NCBI RefSeq assembly: GCF_036898095.1 | Contig: NC_090739.1 | Location: 63,554,630 to 63,618,629 of the forward strand | DNA: 64,000 nt | Reading direction: 5' to 3' | From: Palaemon carinicauda | Lineage: Eukaryota > Arthropoda > Malacostraca > Decapoda > Palaemonidae | Shown here: one piece after another, positions 54,298 through 63,583 of the stretch | Numbering within the stretch: position 1 is the first letter of the stretch | Layout of the letters: each line of letters opens with the position of its first letter | Made by a program: the position numbers and the translations under genes | The notes under the pieces: generated by a model | What the model was told of the DNA's origin: nothing | Seen by the model: only the letters and a program-made list of their open reading frames with translations | Database searches by the model: none

Positions 54298-54356
54298 CCA
54301 ATCAGCAGCCATTTTGCTGATCATAGTGCTCTGATTGGTAGTGTCTCTTCTATTGG
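54298..54356. promoter_or_regulatory. CCAAT-box cluster about 1.1 kb before common exon 2
   Basis: CCAAT at 54298-54302, ATTGG at 54334-54338 and ATTGG at 54352-54356. Between them is an inverted repeat ATCAGCA...TGCTGAT (54301-54321) around GCCATTTT, a YY1-like core. This resembles a compact NF-Y-type promoter or enhancer. No first exon is seen downstream. It may instead be part of an unrecognised repeat. Confidence 0.3.
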
Positions 54357-54631
54357 CTATTAGTGTGCCTTGTTTGAAATAATCTGGGCAAGTTAGTTCT
54401 CTCCTCACTCTTCCAGAGTTTCTTTTTCCATGTATAATATGCAAGATTCTTTGTGTCACAACATCCTATGCATTTTCCTCCTCCCAACAAACTTGTATTG
54501 TGCATTACAGGACATTCTTTATTTTTTATTATTGTAATTTACTTTATTAATTTTTTGGCTCAAATTTTTTTTTCTAATTAAATTATCCCTCAACAACCTG
54601 CAGTATAGATTACAGTAAATATGTGTACGTG

Positions 54632-54633
<2 letters not shown>

Positions 54634-54723
<90 letters not shown>
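54634..54723 (+). repeat. (CT)n microsatellite
   Basis: 90 bases of uninterrupted CT on the + strand, 710 bases before the acceptor of common exon 2. Confidence 0.95.
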
Positions 54724-54725
<2 letters not shown>

Positions 54726-55433
54726 ATGAGAATTCAAAATCTCCAAAAATTATCACAAGTACTGTATAGTTGATTAGATCAATTTTTTTTCTTTTTCAAG
54801 TCAAACCCCCCCCCCCTCCCCCCTTTGTTTAATTCTTCTCGTCTTGCCATTAGGAGGATGTGAATAGGCGAGAGGACAGCCCACATGAATAAAGTTAATT
54901 GGCATTTTGTACCATTCATTATTATCTCGGCAATTGTTGCGCTGTCTGTGACTACAGTACTCGTTTTGTTTGAGTTTTTGTTATCATAGAGCTTTATTCA
55001 AAAGTGTGTTTTTTCTGTGAGCCTTTAGTGATGGGTTTTCATGTTGGCTTATTTATAAAGCATTTATTGCCTATTCGTTAATTATGATGTTACAGTAGAG
55101 AGTTTTGATACACTGCAGGATAAAAGTTTATTCCTTTGTGTATTTATATACAATAGTATGTACTAAATATACAAATATGTGAGAAAGTATTTTCATATGC
55201 AGTTGTGTACTGAGTGAGAATTTTCGAAGATTTTATTAAGATCACTGAGGAAATACTGCATAAATTTTTTCTAAGCAAGCTTTAATATGTACATTGATAA
55301 TGGCAAATTAAAGCAATTATTTTTTCATAGAAATATAGAATATCAAGTTTTATTTATGTATCATTCATGATTGTTGGAATATCTGTAATTTCTTTGTCAG
55401 ATTAATGAAATGATTTTTTTCTCTTCTTTACAG
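54724..55433. other. End of intron 1
   Basis: AT-rich, ending in a pyrimidine-rich tract and TTTACAG immediately before exon 2. Confidence 0.6.
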
Positions 55434-55580
55434 GCAAAATTGGAGTGTTCTATGTAATCTTTTATGCGTGCCTGGCAGGCTTCTTTGCTGTCATGTTGAC
55501 AGTCTTCTACCAGACCATTGATACTAACCATATGCCAAAGTACACACCAGGTGATGGTAGCTCTCTTCTCAGGAACCCCG
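55434..55580 (+). CDS. ATP1B: Na+/K+-ATPase beta, common exon 2 (transmembrane helix)
   Basis: Completes Cys37 (T + GC), then KIGVFYVIFYACLAGFFAVM and LTVFYQTI, the single membrane-spanning helix (about residues 39-65, 1a numbering). The family pattern KIGxFYxIFYxCLAGFFAxML is clear. It continues with DTNHMPKYTPGDGSSLLRNP, the start of the ectodomain. The acceptor is TTTACAG and the donor CCCG|GTAAGC, phase 1. All three first exons feed this exon. Confidence 0.96.
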
Positions 55581-55955
55581 GTAAGCATATTGTCAAGAAA
55601 TTTAATTTTTAAAACTTGCAATTTTGCTTTTTTGATCAAAGATCTTAGTCAGTGCAATAGGAACAGTTTGCAATAGTTGAAATTGTTCTGTGGTGAAATG
55701 CACAAGTTATTTAATGTTAAGCATAAATTTAATAAATGTTCTTCATTGAAACTTTTAATTGAAAAAGATTAGTTGGAAATCATAACTAAAAATGTTCCAT
55801 GGAAAATGGTGGAACTGACAAAATTATGGTATCGTATTGTACTAGTTTTGAAATTTCAAAAATTCTCATTCAAAAACTTAAGTTTGCATTGTTTATACCC
55901 AGAATTCTTTTGTATCTCTTAATGCCTTTTTATCCTCTATATTTTTTGGTTACAG

Positions 55956-56075
55956 CTATGGGCTTCAGACCTCTGCCAAGAGCAGAAAACATCGAGTCAA
56001 CTCTTATTTGGTACAAGAATGGAGACAATGACGATATTGTGCATTGGGTTGAAGCCCTCAACGACTTCATTAAAC
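55956..56075 (+). CDS. ATP1B: Na+/K+-ATPase beta, common exon 3
   Basis: Encodes MGFRPLPRAENIESTLIWYK, then HWVEALNDFIK, residues 86-125 of the ectodomain. GxGFRPxP and I-x-F/W-type spacing are typical of the family just outside the membrane. The acceptor is GGTTACAG and the donor AAAC|GTAAGT, phase 1. The intron before it (375 bp) contains an in-frame stop; the intron after it (174 bp) does not. Confidence 0.93.
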
Positions 56076-56099
56076 GTAAGTTTGATTTTCATGACCCAA

Positions 56100-56101
<2 letters not shown>

Positions 56102-56138
<37 letters not shown>
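56102..56138 (+). repeat. Poly(T) run in intron 3
   Basis: 37 T bases about 26 bases after the intron 3 donor and 111 bases before the acceptor. Length changes here would alter the frame of an intron-retained transcript. Confidence 0.9.
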
Positions 56139-56249
56139 CTGAAACCAAATATAGTCTGATTGATATCCATGGATGGGATTGTTATCACCTGTGCCTTACT
56201 ACTGATAATAAATCATGGGCCAAATGCAATATCTGTTCTACTTCAACAG

Positions 56250-56431
56250 CGTACGAAGGCGCCGATGGCTCTTTGTCTGGACAGCACATAAAAGAATGCC
56301 GTGAAGACGTCCTCCCAGGAGATGATGAGGTCTGCAAGTTTGAGGACACCTGGCTTGAAGACAAGTGCACAAAGGCTGAAAAGTGGGGCTATAACAGGGA
56401 GTCCCCTTGCATTATTCTCAAGTTGAATAGG
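56250..56431 (+). CDS. ATP1B: Na+/K+-ATPase beta, common exon 4 (first two disulfides)
   Basis: Residues 126-186: PYEGADGSLSGQHIKEC, then EVCKFEDTWLEDKC, and GYNRESPCIILKLNR. Four cysteines (142, 154, 165, 179) line up with the vertebrate beta1 pairs 126-149 and 159-175; the PCxIxKLNR motif is diagnostic. The acceptor is CTTCAACAG and the donor AGG|GTATGT, phase 0. The exon starts with CG completing a Pro codon split by intron 3. Confidence 0.95.
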
Positions 56432-56754
56432 GTATGTATTATATTTAATCACTAGCTTTTTTATTTTATTTTTTAATAGCAATGGTAAAGTCTTTGTTTC
56501 TTTCCTTTTTTCATAGCTGTAATTCTTGGCTTTATATTTACATGGATGGCATTGTGTTTTATTGATGTGAAGAAAATGGGAATGAAATGCTACATGCACC
56601 TGAGGATTTAGTCTTTTATATAGTGATAAACTTAAGATTTTAACTTTTTGCCCATATTCTGTACAGTTCATTCCCTTTCATCAGGAAACCACATAACATT
56701 TTTAGTGCTCATGTTTCCAGACTTGAGTGAATTTCAACTTTAACATTTATTAAT

Positions 56755-57270
56755 GTTATGAGCTAAGCTACAACCCTAGTTATCATGGTGTTGTCAGGCA
56801 TATGAGGAAAGAAGAGAACATATAAAGAATAGGGGAAAGTATTTTATGTTGTGTAGGCAAAGGAAGAAATGGGCTGTAACCAGGGAAGGGTCCAACGTAG
56901 TACTACAGTATTTATATTAAAGTACAATTCCTACATTTAAAGAATTACATATAAAAATTATTATTACTAGCAGACCTGTGCAACTAGTTGGAAAAGCTAA
57001 ATGCTACAAGGAAAAGTAATACTGCAGAAAAGAAGTGGAAAATTAATTTATAAATAAAAAGATACCGTAACTTTAGGTTAACGAGCAACTTACAAACCAT
57101 GAAGTGCAACTCAAATAAACCTGCTCAACAGAAAGTATTTGCACAAAGTTTGTGTTCCAATTTTCAACTACTTGGATGGGAAGAACATTCTGCAATATGG
57201 TCATGGCAGTGTGTGTTGGAATATACATTACGGGAAATAGTTTTTGCCTAGAAATTTTTCTCAGGCTTTC
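56755..57270. mobile_element. Degenerate penaeid-type repeat in intron 4
   Basis: GAGCTAAGCTACAACCCTAG at 56758 is the same start as the repeat at 52576, followed by diverged text. CTAGTTGGAAAAGCTAAATGC near 56,987 suggests a second, overlapping copy. The boundaries are uncertain. Confidence 0.5.
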
Positions 57271-57962
57271 CTTTCCATGAATTTTTATTCAAGTGCTGTA
57301 GATGGTTGAAGTATTTTTTTGGTATTGTATACAATTAAAAAATTGAAAATTAGTGTACCCGTAGTTTTATATTTTTTTCTACAGAATGTGTGGCTGGAAA
57401 CTGGTTAACGCGCAGTATGTGAATGCAAAGGTTATGAATTGATCCAAACTTTGGTATTTAAAATGTGTAGAATTAACCTTGGTAAATCAATTTTGTGTGG
57501 CATAACTTTTTATATAACTCTGGGTGCCGTGTTATTTTTTTACATATTATTGGTTTACTTTTGGTTGCAATTTTAAAGAAAAATAAAAGTAGAATAGCTT
57601 AAAAAGTTCATTATGTAACTCCTGAGAGGTATTCATTAACGTAACTCTTGGTAGTGTCGGAATTGCCATTGAAAATGGTGTAACCAGTGTGGGTGCAGAC
57701 TAACAATAAAATTTTATAAATTAATTGCCTTCTGTGTGGAATGTAACAAAAAAAAAATTATTCATATAAAAATTTTTAAATTAAGACTTGGTAGTGTCCA
57801 AACTCTGCAATGGAAAATGCTGTATCGAGAGAATGTGTGTGCACCAACTAACAATAGTGTTTTCTGAAATTATTGGTGTGGAATGCAACAATAATAAACT
57901 TTTTATTTTAACCAAAAATTGTTATATATTTAATATTGCTCATCAAAATATCCTCACCACAG

Positions 57963-58082
57963 ATGATCAACTGGATCCCAGAAGTCTATGAAACCATAGA
58001 TGAACTGCCAGAGGAGATGCCAGAGAGCTTGAAGCAACACATCCAACAACGTATCGATGATAGCAATGGTGTCATGCCCAAG
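57963..58082 (+). CDS. ATP1B: Na+/K+-ATPase beta, common exon 5
   Basis: Forty codons (residues 187-226): MINWIPEVYETIDELPEEMP, then KQHIQQRIDDSNGVMPK. It begins directly after ACCACAG in phase 0 and ends AAG|GTACAG in phase 0. The segment is acidic, as is usual for the loop between KLNR and the VSC block. Its length of exactly 40 codons means skipping it would keep the frame. Beyond the donor an RT fragment begins within about 45-60 bases. Confidence 0.92.
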
Positions 58083-58124
58083 GTACAGTGCGGTTTGTTT
58101 CTGGAGTTACCAGGAGCATAATTT

Positions 58125-58600
58125 ACCAGGATTACAAGCGTATGATAGATTTGATAGGGAAGCAATGTGGAATGTGATGAGGTTATATGGAGTTGGTGGA
58201 AGGTTGTTGCAAGCAGTGAAAAGTTTCTACAAAGGTAGTAAAGCATGTGTTAGGATAGGAAATGAAGCGAGCGATTGGTTTCCGGTGAGAGTGGGACTGA
58301 GACAGGGATGTGTGATGTCACCGTGGTTGTTTAATTTGTATGTTGGAGTGGTGAGAGAGGTGAATGCTTGAGTGCTTGGACGAGGATTGAAACTGGTAGA
58401 CGAGAATGACCATGAATGGGAGGTAAATTAGTTGTTGTTTGCGGAAGATACTGTGCTGGTTGCAGACGCGGAAGAGAAGCTTGGCCGATTAGTGACAGAA
58501 TTTGGAAGGTAGTGTGAGAGAAGGAAGTTGAGAGTTAATGTGGGTAAGAGTAAGGTTATGAGATGTACGAGAAGGGAAGGTGGTGCCTTGGATGACCTCG
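58125..58600 (+). mobile_element. Reverse-transcriptase fragment in intron 5, same family as 1-1207
   Basis: Plus-strand RT text: YDRFDREAMWNVMRLYGVGG, SFYKGSKACVRIGN, RQGCVMSPWLFNLYVG, then LLFAEDTVLVADAEEKLGRL, and VNVGKSKVMRCTRREGG. It matches the minus-strand relic at the window start block by block. The catalytic FADD box is FAED here, losing an aspartate. A stop replaces a Gln in EVN*LLF and another interrupts FGR*CERR, so it is dead. Similarity stops at GGTGC near 58,588. It begins about 45-60 bases after the exon 5 donor. Confidence 0.9.
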
Positions 58601-58619
58601 AAGGTAGCAGCATTAGGGG

Positions 58620-58830
58620 AGTCTGATTTGTGAAGCTTCATCGGTGGTGGATAATGTGGGAGGGTGGGCTGTGCCACCCTAGCAGTACCAGCCGAACTCG
58701 GTTGAGTCCCTTGTCAGGCTGGGAGGAACATAGAGAGGAGACGTCCCCTTTTTTGTTTCATTTGTTTGATTTCGGCTACCCCCCAAAATTGGGGGACGTG
58801 CCTTGGTATGCGTGTGTATAATTTTCATTC
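58620..58830. repeat. Shrimp-type dispersed repeat with CCCCCCAAAATTGGGGG core
   Basis: The sequence GGCTACCCCCCAAAATTGGG, GGACGTGCCTTGGTATGCG (about 58,773-58,812) and the preceding GTGGGCTGTGCCACCCTAGC, AGTACCAGCCGAACTCGGTT are familiar dispersed repeat text. The CCCCCCAAAATTGGGGG core is palindromic. It directly follows the RT fragment, so it may be a separate insertion or the 3' part of a composite. Confidence 0.5.
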
Positions 58831-58999
58831 TATTTTGAAGACATTCACTGATGTAGGCAACTATGCCTCACATGGCTGAATATTCATATCCTTGTATGAA
58901 TCTTTCGATCCATGTATTTTTTATTCTTATACAAGTTCTAGTGTGTGGTTAAAAGTTAAAGTTGCGGGTTTTAGGTCTCCACTGAGACGATTTACATCT

Positions 59000-59195
59000 T
59001 TCTCCTCGGGCGACCTTTAGCCAGCAGGAACTATCACTAGTCCCTTCTAACCTCCCCCCCAGGCACCACCCTGGGAGTACCCCCCGGTAGAAGGTCTCAC
59101 GGTATTCGCGTCCCTGGCGGGGACCGAACTCGGGACCTCTGCAATAGAAGTCCGCGACGCTACCAACCTTGCTATCCTCTTGCTAACCTCTGCTA
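59000..59195 (-). mobile_element. tRNA-derived SINE, minus strand, in intron 5
   Basis: On the minus strand TGGTAGCGTCGCGG (A-box-like, near 59,163) is followed by GAGTTCGGTCCCCGCC (B-box GGTTCG-type, near 59,125). The tRNA-related head is well preserved; the tail contains C-rich text (CCTCCCCCCCAGGCACC) on the + strand. It directly abuts the piggyBac-like element at 59213. Confidence 0.65.
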
Positions 59196-59212
59196 TAGTT
59201 GTTACTTATTAA

Positions 59213-60161
59213 CCTGTTAAGCGTCACCCACATGATAAATCGTTCACCACGATCTACTCGGTACCGCCTTCAACTGCATATTCCGTTCATGACTTTAACT
59301 GCCTTTATCAAGTCGTCAGTCTCGTGATAATACGTTTACTCGTATAGTAAGTATAGGATCACCACTTGGCAACCCTCTCAGCATATGGGGGCTGTAAATA
59401 GAACCTTGAATGATGTCTGGCAACTATTTTTCTGAAGGTAGCTTGATGTTAGAAAATTGGTTTCCTTTCAGTGCGCTTCGGGCGTTTGTGCGGATAAGGT
59501 TGTTTGAGGTTCCTTTTACAATGAGCGGTCTAAAGGTGAAGGTTATTTCTTTAGATGAAATAAATTATATTCTTGTTGAGGAATTTGATAATGATAACCT
59601 GTTTGATAATGAGAACACTAGTTCTGAATCCTCCAGTGATGAGGATATTGAAGAAACAGTTTTCTTTCGATGCTGAGAGCGAAAAAAAGGACTTCTCATT
59701 GCCGAATGACTGGACAACGAGATGTCACAAAACTATATAGGAAAGGAAATGCCGAGAGAGAGAGAGAATAAAGTGGATAAATAATGTACAAATGAATGAC
59801 GGAACATATTTGAAAACTATACAGGAAACGATATGGAGAAAAAGAGAGAGAGGGGGGGGGAAGACTTGTCCCTTTGCTTTTATTGCTGGTCCTGGCGTAA
59901 GATTTATGATTGAAGATAAAAAGAACCCATTAGAATATTCAGTATTATGTAGACTTTTTAAATGAAATAATAGTAGTATTAATTGTTTTTTTTATTCCAC
60001 CATTTAATTAATATCCCTACTTTTGACTATAAATATGAATTATAAGCATAAAGAAATTATATTAACTTTGAAAAATTATCATTAGTGAAATGACCGCTCA
60101 GGGCAAAAAAAGCGTGACGGTACGTTAGCGACAACCTGGTCCAGGGGGGACGCTTAACAGG
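59213..60161 (+). mobile_element. Internally deleted piggyBac-like element in intron 5
   Basis: Terminal inverted repeats CCTGTTAAGCGTCACCC (59213-59229) and GGGGGACGCTTAACAGG (60145-60161) pair over about 16 bases. The left flank is TTAA and the right TAAA, close to the piggyBac TTAA target. Inside, MSGLKVKVISLDEINYIL, EFDNDNLFDNENTSSESSSD and DEDIEETV (59521-59665) form an acidic N terminus typical of piggyBac transposases. Further on, FAFIAGPGVRF, then EDKKNPLEYSVLCRLF (about 59,875-59,962) resembles the start of the DDE transposase domain (F..G..G....DPLxFFxL). The rest of the catalytic domain is missing, so this is a non-autonomous derivative. It ends 291 bp before exon 6. Confidence 0.8.
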
Positions 60162-60452
60162 TAAAAGATGTTGAATAAATAGATGAAAATTTAAAACTTT
60201 ATCATGCTTCATACATAGTTCCAGTTGGGAACCTTGAAGTATATCCTATATTTTCCTTTCAAGGACTGTGAACAGGTTTGGTGTTACAACAAAATTGTGT
60301 GGAAATTCTCGGTGAAAGTAACATGCAATTGTTCTTAGCTGCCATCATTGAATTGCAGTAATTAAAGACTGAACCATAACATATTTGATGTTGTTATTAT
60401 CTGCTTATATTGTTTCACATTAATGTTATTTAATTTTCCTTCAATATTTCAG

Positions 60453-60615
60453 ATGATCTGGGTTTCATGCAAAGGTGAAAATCCAGCTGATGAGGAATAT
60501 ATTGGACCCCTTAAATACTCTCCATGGCAAGGGTTCCCAGCTTACTACTTCCCCTTCAGAAACACTCCTGGATACCTTCCTCCAATTGTGGCTGTCCAGT
60601 TCGACCAGCCACAAT
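60453..60615 (+). CDS. ATP1B: Na+/K+-ATPase beta, common exon 6
   Basis: Residues 227-280: MIWVSCKGENPADEEYIG, then SPWQGFPAYYFPFRNTPGYL and PPIVAVQFDQPQ. Cys232 is the first member of the third disulfide. The YYFPFRN...YLPPIVAVQF block corresponds to the family YYPYYGK...YLQPLVAVQF, a region contacting the alpha subunit. The acceptor is ATTTCAG, the donor CAAT|GTAAGT, phase 1. Confidence 0.95.
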
Positions 60616-61540
60616 GTAAGTTGATGATGATTTCCTTTTTGTATACCATAATGATAATTATTTCTATGAACCACCTCTGATATTCATATTGCTTCTTCTC
60701 TTGAGGCTCGTTTCATTATCGTTTACCCCCAAAAATTTTATTTTAAAAAAAAAATCCCCATTTTGTTTAAAAAAAAAAAATACATGACCCAAGTAAAGTT
60801 ATGAGACATTTGTAGCAGTTAATGGTAAGTAGCATGTTAGGAGTTTTTCTTTTGTAGTGGCTTTGTCAAGAAGTCAACCTTCTAGATAGTGATACATTAA
60901 ATGTTTGTGTTTTAAGTTGGCTTACCTTCTAAATTGGTTAGCATTTCTGCACATAAAGCCCTGGGTTTTAAATAATTGTTGCGAGTAGTAAAAATATCAG
61001 GGTTCTTATCAGGAAATGTTTCATGTTAATTTTCATGGAACAGGAGAGTATACACTGTGCATCAGTAAAACTTCTACAATGTAAACAGAAAGATTGCTGT
61101 TAATTTCTCATAACAGGTGAGGAAAATAAAAGTAATATTTAGTTTACAGGAATTATAGATCGAACAGTTGTGTTTTGCGAGTTGATAAAAATCTGACACC
61201 AACACACTCTTACCAGCCAAGTTAGTGATGATCCTTTTCAAGTTTTAACTTTTTACTTGAAAGGCCAGTGAGCATTCTCTTGTGCTTGGCAACTGGCTCT
61301 CCTGCTAGGTTGCTCAACTTCCCTAGTTGGATTTCATAGTCTAATTGCCTAGTGTTCCTTCAGTAGAGGTTCGAGTCCGAATGTTCTTTGCGACATTCTG
61401 CGCTTTACAGAGTAGAGTTCCTCTTGTAAATCTCGAATTCTTGAATTATTTTGGTCCTGCAGCTAACCCTTGCATTTCCACATTCTCTCACTCTATATGA
61501 CAACTAGATATGAGGCAGAAGACAGTTGGTAGCTGGATCC
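60616..61540. other. Intron 6, first part
   Basis: AT-rich, with A-runs at 60,746-60,780. GAGGTTCGAGTCCGAATG near 61,367 has a B-box core but no A-box or stem and is not called. Confidence 0.5.
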
Positions 61541-61544
61541 CCGT

Positions 61545-61935
61545 ATCCCTCGCCCTTAAGTCGTCTTTGCCCTCTGCTTTCCCATTTCTATGTGGGGTTG
61601 CTGTTTCTAGTCGGCCTTCTCCATCTTCCTCTGTCCTGTACATCTTGTTCTCTTAGACAATTCCTTCATGTTACTCAATAATTTATTTTTCCACCTGAAC
61701 TTTGGCCTTTCCCTCTTTCTGCCCTCCTTCATATTTATAACCCTTTCCCATAAGTGTTTATCTTCTCATGACATGACCAAACTATTTCAGTTCTTCCCTG
61801 AGCTTTCTTTGAAACCTCTTAATACTTTGACTGTTCCTCCTCGGCATTCTCATTTCGGCCACTTTCATTCTTCTTTCTTGTTCTTTCTTTATTGGCCAAG
61901 TCTGCCCCATAGAGCATGGTTGGTCTAACTATGAG
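61545..61935 (-). mobile_element. Possible decayed non-LTR element 3' region, minus strand
   Basis: Minus-strand fragments such as TMLYGADLA (near 61,905), GRTEIVWSCHEK (near 61,780) and GRRKAE-like text resemble the thumb and tail of RT families (TAMLYGxxxW...H.ER). Frames are broken throughout. This is a resemblance only; composition (pyrimidine-rich on +) could also mimic it. Confidence 0.35.
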
Positions 61936-62104
61936 TTTAAAAATCAAACTCCTTTTTTACTTTTGCACTGATCCTCGTATCACAAACTATCTGGTAAAGT
62001 AAGCACCCTTGAACAATATGATTTTAATTTGGGATATGGTGTTTCATATCATTGATGCACTCGCCATGATGTAGCAGGTGTGTAACAGTTCAGGTTCATG
62101 TCAC

Positions 62105-62422
62105 TTAACCCTTTTACCTCCAATGGACGTACTGTACTGGTACGTTTCACAAAACTCATCCCATTATCCCCATGGACGTACTGGTACGTCCCTGCAAAAA
62201 AACTGCTATTTAATTTTTTTTTTTTTGTTTTTTTTTTTTTTTTGATAACTTTGAGAAACTTTAGGCATTTTCCAAAAATAGTGGGACCAACCTGACCTCT
62301 CTATGACGAAAATTAAGGCTGTTAAAGCAATTTGAAAAATATTGCAAAATGTGCTTGAAAAAAAAAATGCCTTGGGGTTATGGGTTGGAAAGCTCCAAAT
62401 AGCTTGGGGGTAAAAGGGTTAA
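62105..62422. mobile_element. 318-bp piggyBac-like MITE in intron 6
   Basis: Ends are TTAACCCTTTTACCTCCA and TGGGGGTAAAAGGGTTAA: TTAA target sites plus CCCTTTTACC inverted repeats, the piggyBac hallmark. Inside is a perfect 18-bp palindrome GGACGTACTGGTACGTCC (62174-62191) and a related copy at 62124-62142, then T- and A-runs. No coding capacity. It is a familiar high-copy shrimp repeat (ACGTACTGGTACGT text). Confidence 0.85.
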
Positions 62423-63479
62423 CAGCCTTGTTCGGAATGATAAATTACCCGATTAGGTTTTCACACTAATTCAGTTCAGACAAACCATTTGAAAGGTAGG
62501 TCACCCAAACACATCCACTCCACATTTAATCACCTGAGGACTTCCGATATCATTCTCAAACCATGGACTTCTTAACCCTCTAGATTGTCCTCAAATTAAT
62601 GTAACATATAGGCCACTATGATTGTTTCAAAATCAATAGTTTGCTATATTTTATGAACATCTAAGATTGTATCAATTACTAGAGCTACCTAGGTTCATAT
62701 TGTTACAACTATAAGGGGTGTTTTTAGGTAAAGAATTTTCTTTTACAGTGTTCTTTAATAATTTCTAATCTCAACTTTCATAGGGTATAGATATATCAAT
62801 GCTTAATTTGGTACTCGAGCATCTTGGATAAGACGACTACTTTAAAGTATTTATAATGGATATATTTATCCTTGTGAGGATAGACCATCGGTAATCAGAC
62901 TATAGTCAGGTGGGAAAGATGACTTATGTAGTAGGATCAAACTGGTAAACTTTCACTAGATTTTTTTAATAAAATTAAGATTTCCTTTTTGATACAGGGT
63001 ATTTCAAATATCATTAGAAAAGCAATGTGGTCCCCTATTAGTAATCTTTTGGACTTTTATGAGTCTAGCAGTTACTTTCACCAGAGTGCAGGAGTAAGCA
63101 ACTTGAACATCAGGGCAGGTTCATAGAAGAAAAAATTGACATTTTTTATTTTCTACACTCACCTGATGTTCTTGTGATGTCAAGTGAAAGCAGAATTCTT
63201 AAGACTTAAAAATGGAAAAATGGGAAGCTCTAACTTACCATTAACCAACAGATTGTCTCATTACTTTACTGGGGTCATGTATCTTAAAAGGAAACAAAAT
63301 GATAAATTTTGGCAGTAAATGTTGATTAAACGAGTTTCTGGATAAGAAGCAATGTGAACAGTTGGAGAGCGTAGAAATAGTTTTATTATTCAAATTCTGT
63401 AGTTCTACTGAGTAAGTTTGAAAATGTTCACAAAATTTACATATCAAGTACTAAATTCATTTTTTAATTTGATTTTCAG
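62423..63479. other. Intron 6, last part
   Basis: AT-rich DNA without a recognised feature, ending TTGATTTTCAG before exon 7. Confidence 0.5.
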
Positions 63480-63583
63480 CTAACGTTCTCATCAATGTTG
63501 AATGCCGTGCCTGGGCTAAGAACATCAAACATGACCGACAGAACCGTCTCGGTCTTGTTCACTTTGAGCTTCTCAAGGATTAA
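63480..63583 (+). CDS. ATP1B: Na+/K+-ATPase beta, last coding exon 7
   Basis: Completes Ser281 (T + CT), then [20 protein letters not shown] and [13 protein letters not shown], stop TAA (63581-63583). Cys289 pairs with Cys232 in the family fold; the VECRAWAxNI...DRxGxVxFEL pattern closes every family member. The protein is 314 residues with exon 1a or 1c and 313 with 1b. Confidence 0.95.

Noticed and set aside
54214..54459. Minus-strand 81-residue frame with KMAADWLSDHR
   Set aside because: It overlaps the CCAAT cluster and has no domain. Similar text arises from CCAAT-rich repeats; no supporting signal.
55799..56455. Single 218-residue frame as one exon
   Set aside because: It merges intron 2 sequence, exon 3, intron 3 and exon 4. 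The family alignment, the GT-AG sites and the phase show that the conserved parts are two separate exons.
61340..61400. Possible tRNA gene around GAGGTTCGAGTCCGAATG
   Set aside because: There is a B-box core but no A-box at the right distance and no cloverleaf stems.
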